Shown: piece after piece, positions 48,775-57,707 of the stretch
Numbering within the stretch: the first letter of the stretch is position 1
How the letters are laid out: each line of letters starts with the position of its first letter
From: Aestuariivirga sp.
GTDB lineage: Bacteria > Pseudomonadota > Alphaproteobacteria > Rhizobiales > Aestuariivirgaceae
Assembly (NCBI GenBank): GCA_030680855.1
Contig: JAUXUN010000068.1
Coordinates: 1-64,000 of the forward strand
Length of the DNA: 64,000 nucleotides
Direction of reading: 5' to 3'
Position numbers and translations under genes: made by a program
The notes under the pieces: model-generated
The model's database searches: none
What the model saw: the letters and a program-made list of their open reading frames with translations, nothing else
Told to the model about the DNA's origin: nothing

Positions 48775-51527
48775 GCCGACTTCCTCTTTGAAACTGCCAT
48801 CGAAACCGAGCTTCTTTCCACATCAAACAGCAGCCCGCCACGCCGCGCGTAGAACCACCAGGTGATGGCGATACAGCTCACATAAAAGGCAAGGAAGGCA
48901 TACAGTGCTGTTTCCGCTCCTCCCGTCAGGGCAAGCGAGGTGCCAAAGCTCTTCGGGATGAAGAAGGCGCCATATGCCGCGATGGCAGAGGTGAAACCGA
49001 TAATCGCGGCGGCTTCCTTGTCCGATTGCTTGACGCGGCCACCCGCGTCAAGCCCGGGTTCGAGCCGCGCCAATTCCTTGCGCATGATGGCGGGAATCAT
49101 CTGGAAGGTCGAGGCGTTGCCGATACCCGATACGGCGAACAGGAAGAGAAAGCTCGCAAAGAACACCGGGAATGCTGTCGGGCTGCCCTTCATGCCTATA
49201 GCGTAAAGAACGCCAACAACACCGGCACTCATTGCGACGAAGACCCAGAGCGTAATCCGCCCGCCGCCAATCCGGTCACAGGCCTTGCCCGAGAAGGCGC
49301 GAGATAACGCGCCGACCAGCGGCCCAAGGAAAGCATACTGAAGCACATTAATTTCCGGGAACAGAACCTTCGAAAGCAGCGGGAAGGCCGCCGAGAAACC
49401 GATGAATGAACCGAATGTGCCGGTATAAAGCCAGCACATGATCCAGTTGTGGGTACGCCGGAAGATCACCGCCTGGTCGGCGAATGAGGCTTTCATCGTT
49501 GCGATGTCATTCATCCCGAACCATGCCGCGAAGGCCGAGGCAACAATGAAGGGCACGAACACATAGCCGGCGTTTTGCAGCCACAGGGTTGTCGTCACAC
49601 CATTGGCCGTTGCTGTTTGTGGATCGCCGCCAAGCCAGCCGAAAACACCGGCGGTTATCACTATAGGCACCACGAACTGCACGACACTGACACCAAGATT
49701 GCCGAGCCCGGCATTGATGGCGAGCGCATTACCTTTTTCCGCCTTGGGAAAGAAGAAGGAGATGTTGGCCATCGAAGAAGCGAAGTTGCCGCCACCGAAC
49801 CCACAGAGCAGCGCCAGGGCGAGAAATATCCAGTACGGGGTATCCGGATTCTGCACCGCATAGCCCATGCCGACAGCCGGAATGAGCAGTGACCAGGTAG
49901 CCAGGGTCGTCCAGAGCCGGCCGCCAAAAATGGCCGGCATGAAACTGTAGAAGATGCGCAGTGTGGCACCCGAGAGACCTGGCAATGAAGCCAGCCAGAA
50001 GAGCTGCTCCGTTGTGAAGGCAAAGCCAACGCTTGGCAGCTTTGCCACAACGACCGACCAGACCATCCAGACCGAAAATGAAAGGAGGAGGCAGGGCACG
50101 GATATCCACAGGTTGCGGCGGGCGATGGCCCGTCCGCCATGCTCCCAGAAGGTCTTGTCTTCAGGGCGCCAGTCTTCGATCGCGCCATGAGCCGCCAAAG
50201 CACCCCTTTGCGCTGCGCCATGAATTGTTTGCATTTCCGGCAACTCCGGCAGGCTCTTTGCGGGCACTCCAGACTCAACAGCCGAACGCTCCATTTGGCG
50301 AATTGTGACATGCATCCATGCCAATGCCACGGAAACGACAACGAACAGCAGCCAGAAGCAGCTCTGCCATATGCCAGTCAGGTCATTAAGTGCGCCAAAG
50401 GCGATGGGCAAAACGAAGCCACCCAGTCCACCGACAAGACCAACAACGCCGCCAACAGCACCAACACGATTTGGATAATAAACCGGGATGTGCTTGTAGA
50501 CTGCCGCCTTGCCAAGGCTCATGAAGAAACCCAGGATAAAGGTCACGACGATGAAACCGGTGATGCTCATTTCGGTATTGAAGGTCACTGGCCCGCGGAT
50601 GCCCTGCATCACATACTGGGTTGGCGGATAGGAGAGCGCGAATGTGCACACGACCGAGACCGCGAATGTCCAGTACATGATGCGTCGGGCGCCAAACTTG
50701 TCTGAGAGATGCCCGCCATAGGCCCGGAAAATCGAAGCGGGAATCGAGTATGCCGCGCCGATCATGCCTGCGGTGGTGATATCAAGCCCATAAACGCCAA
50801 TGAGATAGCGGGGCAGCCACAGGGCCAGTGCCACGAAGGCACCGAACACGAAGAAATAATAGAGCGAGAAACGCCATACCTGGATGTTCTTGAGCGGCTC
50901 CAGCATTGCGGCAAGTGATTCAGGTTTTTCTCCGGTAGCACGCCGCCGTGCGAGGTCAGGGTCGTCCTTGGCAAAGAGAAAAAAGATAATACCCATGGCC
51001 GCGAGAACCGCCGCCCAGATGAGGGCAACGGTTTCCCAGCCGTAGGCCACCATGATCACGGGCGCTGCGAATTTGGTGACCGCGGCGCCTACGTTGCCTG
51101 CGCCAAAGATACCAAGGGCCGTGCCCTGCTTCTCGGTAGGATACCATTTTGCGACATAGGCGATGCCGACAGAGAAAGAGCCACCGGCAATGCCAACGCC
51201 AAGTGCGGCCAGAAGGAAAGTGGGATAGTCGTAGGCATAGGTGAGCAGCGCCGTCATTACGGCCGCGCTCAGCATGGTGAGCGAATAGACTATGCGCCCG
51301 CCATATTGGTCCGTCCAGATGCCGAGCATGAGGCGTATGAGAGATCCGGTCAGGATGGGCGTACCGACTAGAAGACCAAACTCTGTGTCCGTCAGGCCGA
51401 GGTCTTTCTTTATCTGAATGCCGATAATCGCAAAAATCGTCCACACTGCGAAACAGACGGTGAAAGCGACTGTCGATAGCCAGAGCGCGCGACCCTGGTC
51501 CGACGGATTAAATACTGTCTTGGACAT
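48771..51527 (-). CDS. narK: Fused NarK1-NarK2 nitrate/nitrite transporter
   Basis: 918 residues in two MFS halves: residues ~1-430 (RALWLSTVAFTVCFAVWTIFAIIG...RWLPRYLIG) and ~470-918 (NLWISVPCLLLSFSVWMVWSVV...). Each has the family GGxGGFVLPIAFGAL or GNFASSMANISFFFPKAEKGNALAINAGLGNLGVSV motif. Fused NarK1K2 occurs in Paracoccus, where the first half is a proton-nitrate symporter and the second a nitrate/nitrite antiporter. Start ATG lies six bases after GGGGAG. A perfect FNR box sits 75 bases upstream. Confidence 0.95.
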   Translation of the reverse strand: MSKTVFNPSDQGRALWLSTVAFTVCFAVWTIFAIIGIQIKKDLGLTDTEFGLLVGTPILTGSLIRLMLGIWTDQYGGRIVYSLTMLSAAVMTALLTYAYDYPTFLLAALGVGIAGGSFSVGIAYVAKWYPTEKQGTALGIFGAGNVGAAVTKFAAPVIMVAYGWETVALIWAAVLAAMGIIFFLFAKDDPDLARRRATGEKPESLAAMLEPLKNIQVWRFSLYYFFVFGAFVALALWLPRYLIGVYGLDITTAGMIGAAYSIPASIFRAYGGHLSDKFGARRIMYWTFAVSVVCTFALSYPPTQYVMQGIRGPVTFNTEMSITGFIVVTFILGFFMSLGKAAVYKHIPVYYPNRVGAVGGVVGLVGGLGGFVLPIAFGALNDLTGIWQSCFWLLFVVVSVALAWMHVTIRQMERSAVESGVPAKSLPELPEMQTIHGAAQRGALAAHGAIEDWRPEDKTFWEHGGRAIARRNLWISVPCLLLSFSVWMVWSVVVAKLPSVGFAFTTEQLFWLASLPGLSGATLRIFYSFMPAIFGGRLWTTLATWSLLIPAVGMGYAVQNPDTPYWIFLALALLCGFGGGNFASSMANISFFFPKAEKGNALAINAGLGNLGVSVVQFVVPIVITAGVFGWLGGDPQTATANGVTTTLWLQNAGYVFVPFIVASAFAAWFGMNDIATMKASFADQAVIFRRTHNWIMCWLYTGTFGSFIGFSAAFPLLSKVLFPEINVLQYAFLGPLVGALSRAFSGKACDRIGGGRITLWVFVAMSAGVVGVLYAIGMKGSPTAFPVFFASFLFLFAVSGIGNASTFQMIPAIMRKELARLEPGLDAGGRVKQSDKEAAAIIGFTSAIAAYGAFFIPKSFGTSLALTGGAETALYAFLAFYVSCIAITWWFYARRGGLLFDVERSSVSMAVSKRKSA

Positions 51528-51601
51528 GCCCACTCCCCTGATATCAAAGCGCCGTTGCCGGATGCCGGGATGAGTTTTTAGCCAGAGACCCCGATTTTCC
51601 T

Positions 51602-51615
51602 TTGATGCAGATCAA
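51602..51615. promoter_or_regulatory. FNR/NNR-type box of the nar operon
   Basis: TTGAT-GCAG-ATCAA, a perfect dyad, 75 bases upstream of narK. It is the likely activator site for narK-orf-narGHJI. Confidence 0.8.
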
Positions 51616-51715
51616 TCGTTTGCGATCAACAGGCTGGTTCAACATAGACAAACACAATTGTCATTTGGAATCTGGGAAAGCTAAGGCCGTTTGGCGACTT
51701 ATGGGGTACCGTGAC

Positions 51716-51729
51716 TTGATAAATGTCAA
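51716..51729. promoter_or_regulatory. FNR/NNR-like box upstream of narR-like gene
   Basis: TTGAT-AAAT-GTCAA, one mismatch from the ideal dyad, 47 bases upstream of the divergent regulator gene, so it probably mediates autoregulation. Confidence 0.65.
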
Positions 51730-51775
51730 GAAGATCATTGCGCCTGACGTTCTTGTAATCTAGGTTCTTTCGGCC

Positions 51776-52474
51776 ATGCGTCAAGAAGATCTCCAGCAAA
51801 TGCGCTCGCTGCGCCTGTTCGATGGGATGGCCGAAAGCCACATCGAAAGCATCTTGCGGGTATCATTCCTTCAGCGCTTTCCTGCTCGTGTCGAATTGGT
51901 GCGCGAAGGAGAGCCGGCTGACTTTCTCCACATGATCATTGACGGACAAGTGGAAGTGTACTCGAGCCATTGCCAGCGCGAAACTACTGTCAGTATTTTG
52001 GGACCCGGCCAGAGCTTCATCGTGGCGGCAGTTCTTCTTGATCGAGTCTATCTCAAGTCGGCACGCGCACTTTCGCCTTCCCGCGTCCTCCTGATCCCGG
52101 CCGACACCGTAAGACAGTATTTCGAGAAAGATGTTCATTTCGCACGCTCCCTGGGCATCGAGCTTGCGGTCGCCTATCGCGGTTTGGTCAAGGAACTCAA
52201 AAACCAGAAACTGCGCTCGAATCTCGAGCGCTTGGCCAACTGGCTGCTGGTCAGAAATACTGAAACCGGCGCGATGAGCCGGTTTGACTTGCCCTTTGAC
52301 AAGAAGGTTCTCGCTGCACGCCTTGGGATGGCACCGGAAGTCCTGTCGCGTTCGTTTGCGTCGCTTGCGGCTTATCATGTCGATGTCGATGGCTCCTCGG
52401 TGCATCTCCGCGATATTGATGCCTTGCGCAAGCTTGCTCATCCATCCGCGTTGATAGATGACCCTTCAACGTGA
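51776..52474 (+). CDS. narR: Crp/Fnr-family regulator (NarR-like)
   Basis: 232 residues, sensor domain (RVELVREGEPADFLHMIIDGQVEVY) then an HTH with recognition helix GMAPEVLSRSFASL, the E-x-x-S-R pattern for TTGAT. No N-terminal cysteine cluster, so it is not FNR. Divergent from narK with an upstream FNR-like box, the arrangement of NarR in Paracoccus, a nitrate/nitrite-responsive activator of nar. The signal it senses here cannot be read from sequence. Confidence 0.8.
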   Translation: MRQEDLQQMRSLRLFDGMAESHIESILRVSFLQRFPARVELVREGEPADFLHMIIDGQVEVYSSHCQRETTVSILGPGQSFIVAAVLLDRVYLKSARALSPSRVLLIPADTVRQYFEKDVHFARSLGIELAVAYRGLVKELKNQKLRSNLERLANWLLVRNTETGAMSRFDLPFDKKVLAARLGMAPEVLSRSFASLAAYHVDVDGSSVHLRDIDALRKLAHPSALIDDPST

Positions 52475-52703
52475 AAGCAAATTTCGCCAGGTCAACAGCC
52501 ATTCCGTAGATACACCGCAATCAGCCGTCTCCCTTACCGAAAATTTGATGTGTCGAATGCCGCTTGTGGGTCACAGGCGAACACCACGCTCGGAAAGTTG
52601 ACCCTCCGCAAAACGAGTGGCGACAGGGCAGATATGATTCTGCAGCTTTCTATGGGGCAACGCCGTGAGAACCCCCCCTGCACAATTGTGGGGTAAGAAA
52701 TCG

Positions 52704-54167
52704 TCAATTACCGGTCATTAGGCGTTCCACAAGTTGCTTCACCGTGGGAATGAAAACATGGCCGTTTTCGTCGCGGTAGAACGGATCATTCTTCGCCTTA
52801 TAGGCATTATGGCCGGCAAAGATAAGTTGTTTGTCCAGGTCACGGCCCTGAATAGCCTCCACCAGTCTTTTCCGAATGCAGTGAAAACGCGGATCTGGCC
52901 TTTTGCCAGTTGTATATTTTTGTTCGGAACTCTGGCTCCAGGAGCTGAGTTTGCAGGTGGATAGACAGCCTACGCAATCCGCTTGGTACGCCTTGATTTC
53001 CCGAGCTACGCCGCGGGTGACAAAAACTAGTGTGTTATCCGGAGTGCGCATGGGAATGTTGAACCCCTTGGCAATCCAGGAATCAACTTTCACCTTATCT
53101 TGCTGAGTGACGCAATATCGGTTTTTGGGAACACCGCACCCCTCAACAGGTTCGCTCATGCTACTATCGCGCTTATGCCCAAAAGGCACCTGCCTCTCTG
53201 AGCGCTGGTATAACTCTTGTATCATGCTGTTCTTGTACGCCGACGAATAGAAACCGGTAGGGCTGAATTGGTTAAGGGCTACATCGCCCTCATTCATCGA
53301 AAGGAGCAGAAGTTTCCATTCTTCCGTCACAGGACATTCGCGCGTCAACAGATCCCGCGTACCAAACTGGAAAGCAATGGGGCCAATTTCGCTGTTGTCC
53401 AGCCAGTGTTCCCAGTCCCGGAGATACCACACGCCGCCGGCCATGATAATGGCGACATGTTCCATGCTGTTTTCATTCATGATGCGGCGTAATTCTTTGA
53501 CGCGCTCATAGGGGTCTTCAGGCTTGTCGGGGTCTTCCCGGGAAGTGATGCCATTATGGCCGCCGGCCAGCCAAGGATCCTCGTAAACAACGGCGCCAAT
53601 TACGTCGGCGTATCTGTCCGGCCAATTCCTGAAGGTGCGCTTCAGCAGTACCTTCAGCGCCACAGCACTGGAAATAATTGGATCCAGGTACACCCCTTCA
53701 TCGGCGCAAATCTGGGCGTCTTCCTCCGTGGGCAGGCCGGCCCCCATGGTCACGGCATTTATCATGTTGCCGCCGTCTGTCAGACGAGTGCCTTCGAGCA
53801 CGCCACGCATAATACGCATCGAGCCACCGGCCATCTTGAGGAAATTCATGCGGACACGGCCCTTACCGCGCGAGGCCTCATAGGCAATTGCAGCCTGTAA
53901 AATGCCACCTTCGATGGACCATGCCACCAGTTCTTCATGCCGTTCCCGGCGTGAGCGCCCGGTGTGTGGGTAAGAAATCTCCCGGCCATTTTCATCGTAC
54001 CCGATTGCCGCTCCGGTACCGGCAATGGTGCCACCAGTATTTTCTTTCGCCCAGGCACCGGCACTCTTGCCATTTGTGGCACCTACGCCCTTGCCACCCT
54101 GGATGAGCGGGAGTATCCACGCACCGTCAATGAATACATCCCCCTTGACCATATTCTTGACCGTCAT
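52704..54167 (-). CDS. Nitronate monooxygenase/NMO-like FMN oxidoreductase
   Basis: 487 residues. An FMN-barrel of the NMO/2-nitropropane dioxygenase type is indicated by AAIAYEASRGKGRVRMNFLKMAGG, GAGLPTEEDA, AVALKVLLKRTFRNWPDRYADVIGAVV and MEHVAIIMAGGV. It is longer than usual (about 320-380) because of a C-terminal extension with a cysteine cluster (ADCVGCLSTCKLSS) and FHCIRKRLVEA. This extended form is common in Proteobacteria, though I know no characterised function. Its location at the edge of the nitrogen-oxide block fits detoxification of nitro compounds or nitronate. It is preceded by about 600 bases without a clear gene. Confidence 0.75.
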   Translation of the reverse strand: MTVKNMVKGDVFIDGAWILPLIQGGKGVGATNGKSAGAWAKENTGGTIAGTGAAIGYDENGREISYPHTGRSRRERHEELVAWSIEGGILQAAIAYEASRGKGRVRMNFLKMAGGSMRIMRGVLEGTRLTDGGNMINAVTMGAGLPTEEDAQICADEGVYLDPIISSAVALKVLLKRTFRNWPDRYADVIGAVVYEDPWLAGGHNGITSREDPDKPEDPYERVKELRRIMNENSMEHVAIIMAGGVWYLRDWEHWLDNSEIGPIAFQFGTRDLLTRECPVTEEWKLLLLSMNEGDVALNQFSPTGFYSSAYKNSMIQELYQRSERQVPFGHKRDSSMSEPVEGCGVPKNRYCVTQQDKVKVDSWIAKGFNIPMRTPDNTLVFVTRGVAREIKAYQADCVGCLSTCKLSSWSQSSEQKYTTGKRPDPRFHCIRKRLVEAIQGRDLDKQLIFAGHNAYKAKNDPFYRDENGHVFIPTVKQLVERLMTGN

Positions 54168-54781
54168 TTCTGAAAAAAGCTCCTAGTTTGTGGAAGTGAA
54201 AAGCCCAATTTCCGCTTGTAGAGCAAGATACATCTCGTACCAACAGGAATGCGTCGCAATAGCGATAGCGTATTGCTATTCTCCTATCTATAGCTTGAAG
54301 CTGTAGCGGTCACTATGCCCGATGGCTAATGCGTCACCCGGATTATCAGTTATGTTTCGTTTTGCTCTGCTCTGGCTCATAAGGCGACCTTGGCAGAAAT
54401 TATTTCAGTGTCCGTTCTGAATGATGTTACGACATGATTGTCAGCGGTTGAAATGTTTGACGCTGGCGTGATTTTGGTCCCGCCAACGAACTTTGAGCAT
54501 GAGATACACGCTCACCTGCGGAGCAGCCTGCTTCTCATTGCTGCTTGATCGAAGTCAAATCGTATACTGAAGTGTAGCCGATAGAAATCGGTATCGGACA
54601 TGGCAGACTTTCGTCGGGCAAAAGTGGCCGCCTCTGGTTTTCTCTTGTTAGAGTTCGACGCCAACGCTCCCGCTGGTGCTAATGAGCTTTGGGGCAGAGG
54701 GGTGGGGCATTGCCGGACCCTTTGCCAATGGTCGGTTTCGTTAGAAAGTATTTACACGAACAATTCGTCTAATTCGTTGAT
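54168..54781. other. Gap between NMO-like gene and tRNA region
   Basis: About 610 bases. No supported gene; contains one FNR-like dyad and a dyad AATAGC...GCTATT near 54258-54280. A rightward frame after an ATG at 54600 (61 codons, to 54785) is without family features and probably non-coding. Confidence 0.4.
54545..54558. promoter_or_regulatory. FNR/NNR-like box, no clear target
   Basis: TTGAT-CGAA-GTCAA, one mismatch from the ideal dyad, lies 42 bases upstream of a rightward ATG that opens an unconvincing 61-codon frame. It may be an orphan box from a decayed gene. Confidence 0.4.
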
Positions 54782-55000
54782 GTGAATAAGAGCTATGATG
54801 GCTCGAGAAACGTCGTTGACGGCTTAAATCTGAATGTCAGGCGCGGAGAATTCCTGACGATGCTTGGCCCTTCGGGCTCTGGCAAAACAACGTGTTTCAT
54901 AATGTTGGCGGGCTTCGAAGCTGTCACTTCCGGTAACGCACTCATCGACGGATGTTCAGTCCGAAACGCTTCCCCCAGTATGTGTTTGTTTTTTAAGTGA
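54782..55000 (+). pseudogene. Truncated polyamine-type ABC transporter ATPase (PotA-like)
   Basis: The frame reads NKSYDGSRNVVDGLNLNVRRGEFLTM and a Walker A (LGPSGSGKTT), continuing LAGFEAVTSGNALIDG, all typical of the first 90 residues of PotA-like spermidine/putrescine ATPases. It then decays and stops; Walker B and the signature are missing. In-frame stops lie just upstream. A fragment at the tRNA boundary of the accessory region suggests an imprecise insertion or deletion here. Confidence 0.7.
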
Positions 55001-55005
55001 AAAAC

Positions 55006-55081
55006 TGGTGCCGCTTAGGTGACTCGAACACCTGACCCCATCATTACGAATGATGTGCTCTACCAACTGAGCTAAAGCGGC
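55006..55081 (-). tRNA. tRNA-Thr (anticodon CGT)
   Basis: Reading leftward: acceptor GCCGCTT, D-loop AGCTCAGTTGGTAGAGC, anticodon arm with loop TTCGTAA (anticodon CGT, threonine ACG codon), T-arm GGTGTTCGAGTCACC and acceptor AAGCGGC, then A-CCA encoded. The 76-base gene is complete. Its 3' end faces the accessory region on the left, as expected of an integration site, while housekeeping genes lie to the right. Confidence 0.95.
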
Positions 55082-55125
55082 AACGCCAATGAACAGGGGG
55101 TGGATATACGGTTTTGGCCAGGGAT

Positions 55126-56571
55126 TCAACCGTCTGTCGCAAGGGTTCTGTTCCGAAGCCCGATGTCATCATCCAGGCCCGGATCGTCGGGTGGCCGGGG
55201 CAATCCAGCCATGGCGGGCTTGGCAATCTTGATGGGTGTGGATTCGACCACCGGCGTGGGTGCGGCGATTGTTTCAGGCTTCTGTTCGGCCAGCATTTCA
55301 AAGGGAGTTTTCCAGTGGCAGGGGACGATTTCGCCTGAAACGGGCGAAATGGGCACCCAGCGGGGGCTGGCCACGCCATCGGACACCCACATGGGATCCC
55401 TCGGCGCGCGGATGGCGCGGGCCAGCCATTCGCGGGCCCGGCCCTTGTCGCCGCTGGCTTCCTCGATATCGGCCATGAGGGCGCAAACCCTCGCCTGGGG
55501 CTGGTCGGCCAGAAAAGGCTCGAGGGTTTTGCGCGCGGCGTCCCAGCGCTGGGCGGAAACCGCGGCGCGGGCAAGGGCGTAAGCGCCTTCAAGTGAATCA
55601 GAGGAGCCACTCACCAAATCACGCACACGTTCGAAGCGGGGCTCCGGGCCATCGCCCGGCTTGGCGTGGGCCAGGACCTCCGCCAGATCGGGATGGGGCG
55701 CGCGGCCCCAGGTTTCACGGATGATCTTGTTCACCTTGCGCGGTGAATTCTGGCTGGCATAAATGCGCGCGGCAACAAGGGCTGCGGGAACAAGGCCCGC
55801 ATCAAGCTTGTGGGCCTTGAGCGCCAAAGCAAGAGCTTCGGTAGAATTAGTGTCTTCTATGGCGAGCGCCTGGGCCGCCAGCATGATCGCCTGCTTCTGA
55901 TTGCTTTCTTCATTCGGCATAAGGCCCGATTTTGCCTGTTGCTGCAGGGTCGCGGCGGCGCCCGGCCAATCCTTGCGAAGCGATTGCAGTTGCAGAACTG
56001 CGGATGAAGCCCAGGCCAAACGCGGATTGAGTTTAAGCGCACGCTCCGCATGATTCATTGCGGAGGTTACATCGCCATTCTGGCGGGCCTCGGCAAAAAG
56101 CCCGCGCAGGCCCAATGCTTCGGTCTCCGATGATTTCGTCATCTCTTCAAAGATACGCTTGACCGAGGCGCGGTCGCCCTTGAGCTGGGCGGCTTGCGCG
56201 GCCAGCACATTCACAAGGGGCTCATCGGCCAAGGCATTGCCGGCGATGGCTGCGTGCTTGGAAGCCGCGATGCTATCGCCAGCACCGGCAGCAATGATGC
56301 CGCGCGACAGGGATTCATAGGCCTTGCGGTTTTTGCGAAAGCGCCAATAGTCGCGCGCCGTGGTGGGGCTGCGCCAAATCCTGCGGAAAAATCCCCAGAC
56401 AAACCAGAAAAGCGCAAGGGTGAGAAAGGCAAGTGCCACCGCAATAACGAAGGCCATCTGAACTTCACGGCCCATCCATTGAATGGTAACGGTGCCGGGC
56501 CGGTCAGCCAGCCAGGTAAAGAACAGGGCGGCGATGATCAGAAGGCCGAAGCGCCAGAGCAGCTTGATCAT
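55126..56571 (-). CDS. hemY: HemY-domain membrane protein
   Basis: 481 residues: two N-terminal hydrophobic helices (LLWRFGLLIIAALFFTWLA, AFVIAVALAFLTLALFWFVWGFF), then a TPR-like helical body typical of HemY_N proteins, and a Pro-rich, acidic tail. In alphaproteobacteria it follows hemD-linked genes; its precise function in heme biosynthesis is unresolved. It overlaps the mitofilin-like gene by four bases. Confidence 0.88.
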   Translation of the reverse strand: MIKLLWRFGLLIIAALFFTWLADRPGTVTIQWMGREVQMAFVIAVALAFLTLALFWFVWGFFRRIWRSPTTARDYWRFRKNRKAYESLSRGIIAAGAGDSIAASKHAAIAGNALADEPLVNVLAAQAAQLKGDRASVKRIFEEMTKSSETEALGLRGLFAEARQNGDVTSAMNHAERALKLNPRLAWASSAVLQLQSLRKDWPGAAATLQQQAKSGLMPNEESNQKQAIMLAAQALAIEDTNSTEALALALKAHKLDAGLVPAALVAARIYASQNSPRKVNKIIRETWGRAPHPDLAEVLAHAKPGDGPEPRFERVRDLVSGSSDSLEGAYALARAAVSAQRWDAARKTLEPFLADQPQARVCALMADIEEASGDKGRAREWLARAIRAPRDPMWVSDGVASPRWVPISPVSGEIVPCHWKTPFEMLAEQKPETIAAPTPVVESTPIKIAKPAMAGLPRPPDDPGLDDDIGLRNRTLATDG

Positions 56572-57680
56572 GGCGTGGCGCCCATGCTGGTGATTTGGCG
56601 CAGAACGGCTTGCGAGGTGTCTTCGAGGGCTGCTTCAAGGGCGATGCGTGCCGCCGCACGGTCACGCCAGCCCGTTAGGGCCGAAGGCTTTGCGCCTTCC
56701 GCCCTGTCGATTTTTTCGATGGCCTGGGCGAGATCGCCGCTTTCGGCAAGGGCGGCGCATTTCGCCGCAAGGTCTGGCCAATCGGTATCACCAATGCGGC
56801 GGATGGTGATCACGCTCTTCATGGCGTCCCAGAAACTGTCGAGGTAAGAATTTTCCGATGATGGCAATGCAATTTCCGGCTTGGGCAGCAAGGGTATGAG
56901 GGCGGTCAACTCCGCCGCCAGGCCCGCAGCGGTGGGCAGGCCTTCATTGGCGTTGGCGGATAGAGTGTCGAGGCCTGCTGCGGCGGGCACCATGCGCGAA
57001 ATGCGTTCAAGCTCGGCGCGGTAGGAAGCGCCCGCGGCGATCTTGGCTTTCAGATCGGACAGGGATTGGGAGAGGGTTGCAGTGGCGGCAGATTGATCTG
57101 ATGGCGCGCTGACCGTCTTCAGGCTGGCCACATCTTTTTCCAGGGCGTCGAGGCGCTGGGCCAATGCCGCCACGGCGCTGGTGTCCACCGGTGTGCTTGA
57201 CGTTCCTCCAGTGGCAGGAGTGGATTTCAGTTTTTCCAACTCAGCATTTGCCGATTGCGTTGCAGCTTCGAGACTGGCAAGGCGCGTTTCTAGGGCAGCC
57301 GTCGTGCTTTGCGCAGCGGAAGATTTTTCGGCGGCACCTTGAATTTCGGATTTCAATTGATCGTATCTGGCAGCGACGGATGCAAGCTGTTCGCCCAGCG
57401 TTTTGCCCTGGGCCTCCAGGGCATCAATGCGGCCTCGGGTCGTGAGCAGTTCATTGCTGGGCAGGTAGGACGACAGAACATCCTTATAGAGCCAGCCACC
57501 GGCAGCAACCCCGCCAAGCACGGCGATGGCGAGCCAGGTTGTGGGGAAAATTGATTTCTTCGGCGGCACAGGTGGCGGTGGCGGAGTTTCGGGAGCGCCC
57601 GACTCCTCCATAACCACGTCCTCGGCCTCCAGGTCGATGACCTGAGGTTTCAAGGGCGATTCAGGATTGTCATGTGTCAT
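56568..57680 (-). CDS. Mitofilin-like inner-membrane protein (COG4223 type)
   Basis: 370 residues. A Pro-rich cytoplasmic N-terminus (EETPPPPPVPPKK), one hydrophobic helix (TWLAIAVLGGVAAGGWLY), then a long coiled coil (residues ~80-215, QLASVAARYDQLKSEIQGA..) and a C-terminal domain with a mitofilin-like signature (LAAKCAALAESGDLAQAIEKI). Bacterial relatives shape inner membranes. It lies between hemD and hemY in the core block. Confidence 0.82.
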   Translation of the reverse strand: MTHDNPESPLKPQVIDLEAEDVVMEESGAPETPPPPPVPPKKSIFPTTWLAIAVLGGVAAGGWLYKDVLSSYLPSNELLTTRGRIDALEAQGKTLGEQLASVAARYDQLKSEIQGAAEKSSAAQSTTAALETRLASLEAATQSANAELEKLKSTPATGGTSSTPVDTSAVAALAQRLDALEKDVASLKTVSAPSDQSAATATLSQSLSDLKAKIAAGASYRAELERISRMVPAAAGLDTLSANANEGLPTAAGLAAELTALIPLLPKPEIALPSSENSYLDSFWDAMKSVITIRRIGDTDWPDLAAKCAALAESGDLAQAIEKIDRAEGAKPSALTGWRDRAAARIALEAALEDTSQAVLRQITSMGATP

Positions 57681-57707
57681 GTCACAGGCCTAACGGGTTC
57701 GCGGGCG

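Noticed and set aside
51863-52441. 192-codon leftward frame in the narR-like gene
   Set aside because: Antisense to a regulator with a clear HTH; no family features.
54168-54781. CRISPR or integron-like repeats
   Set aside because: No repeated units of regular spacing were found here or elsewhere in the window.
54600-54785. 61-codon rightward frame after an FNR-like box
   Set aside because: No ribosome site of note and no recognisable domain; left as gap.
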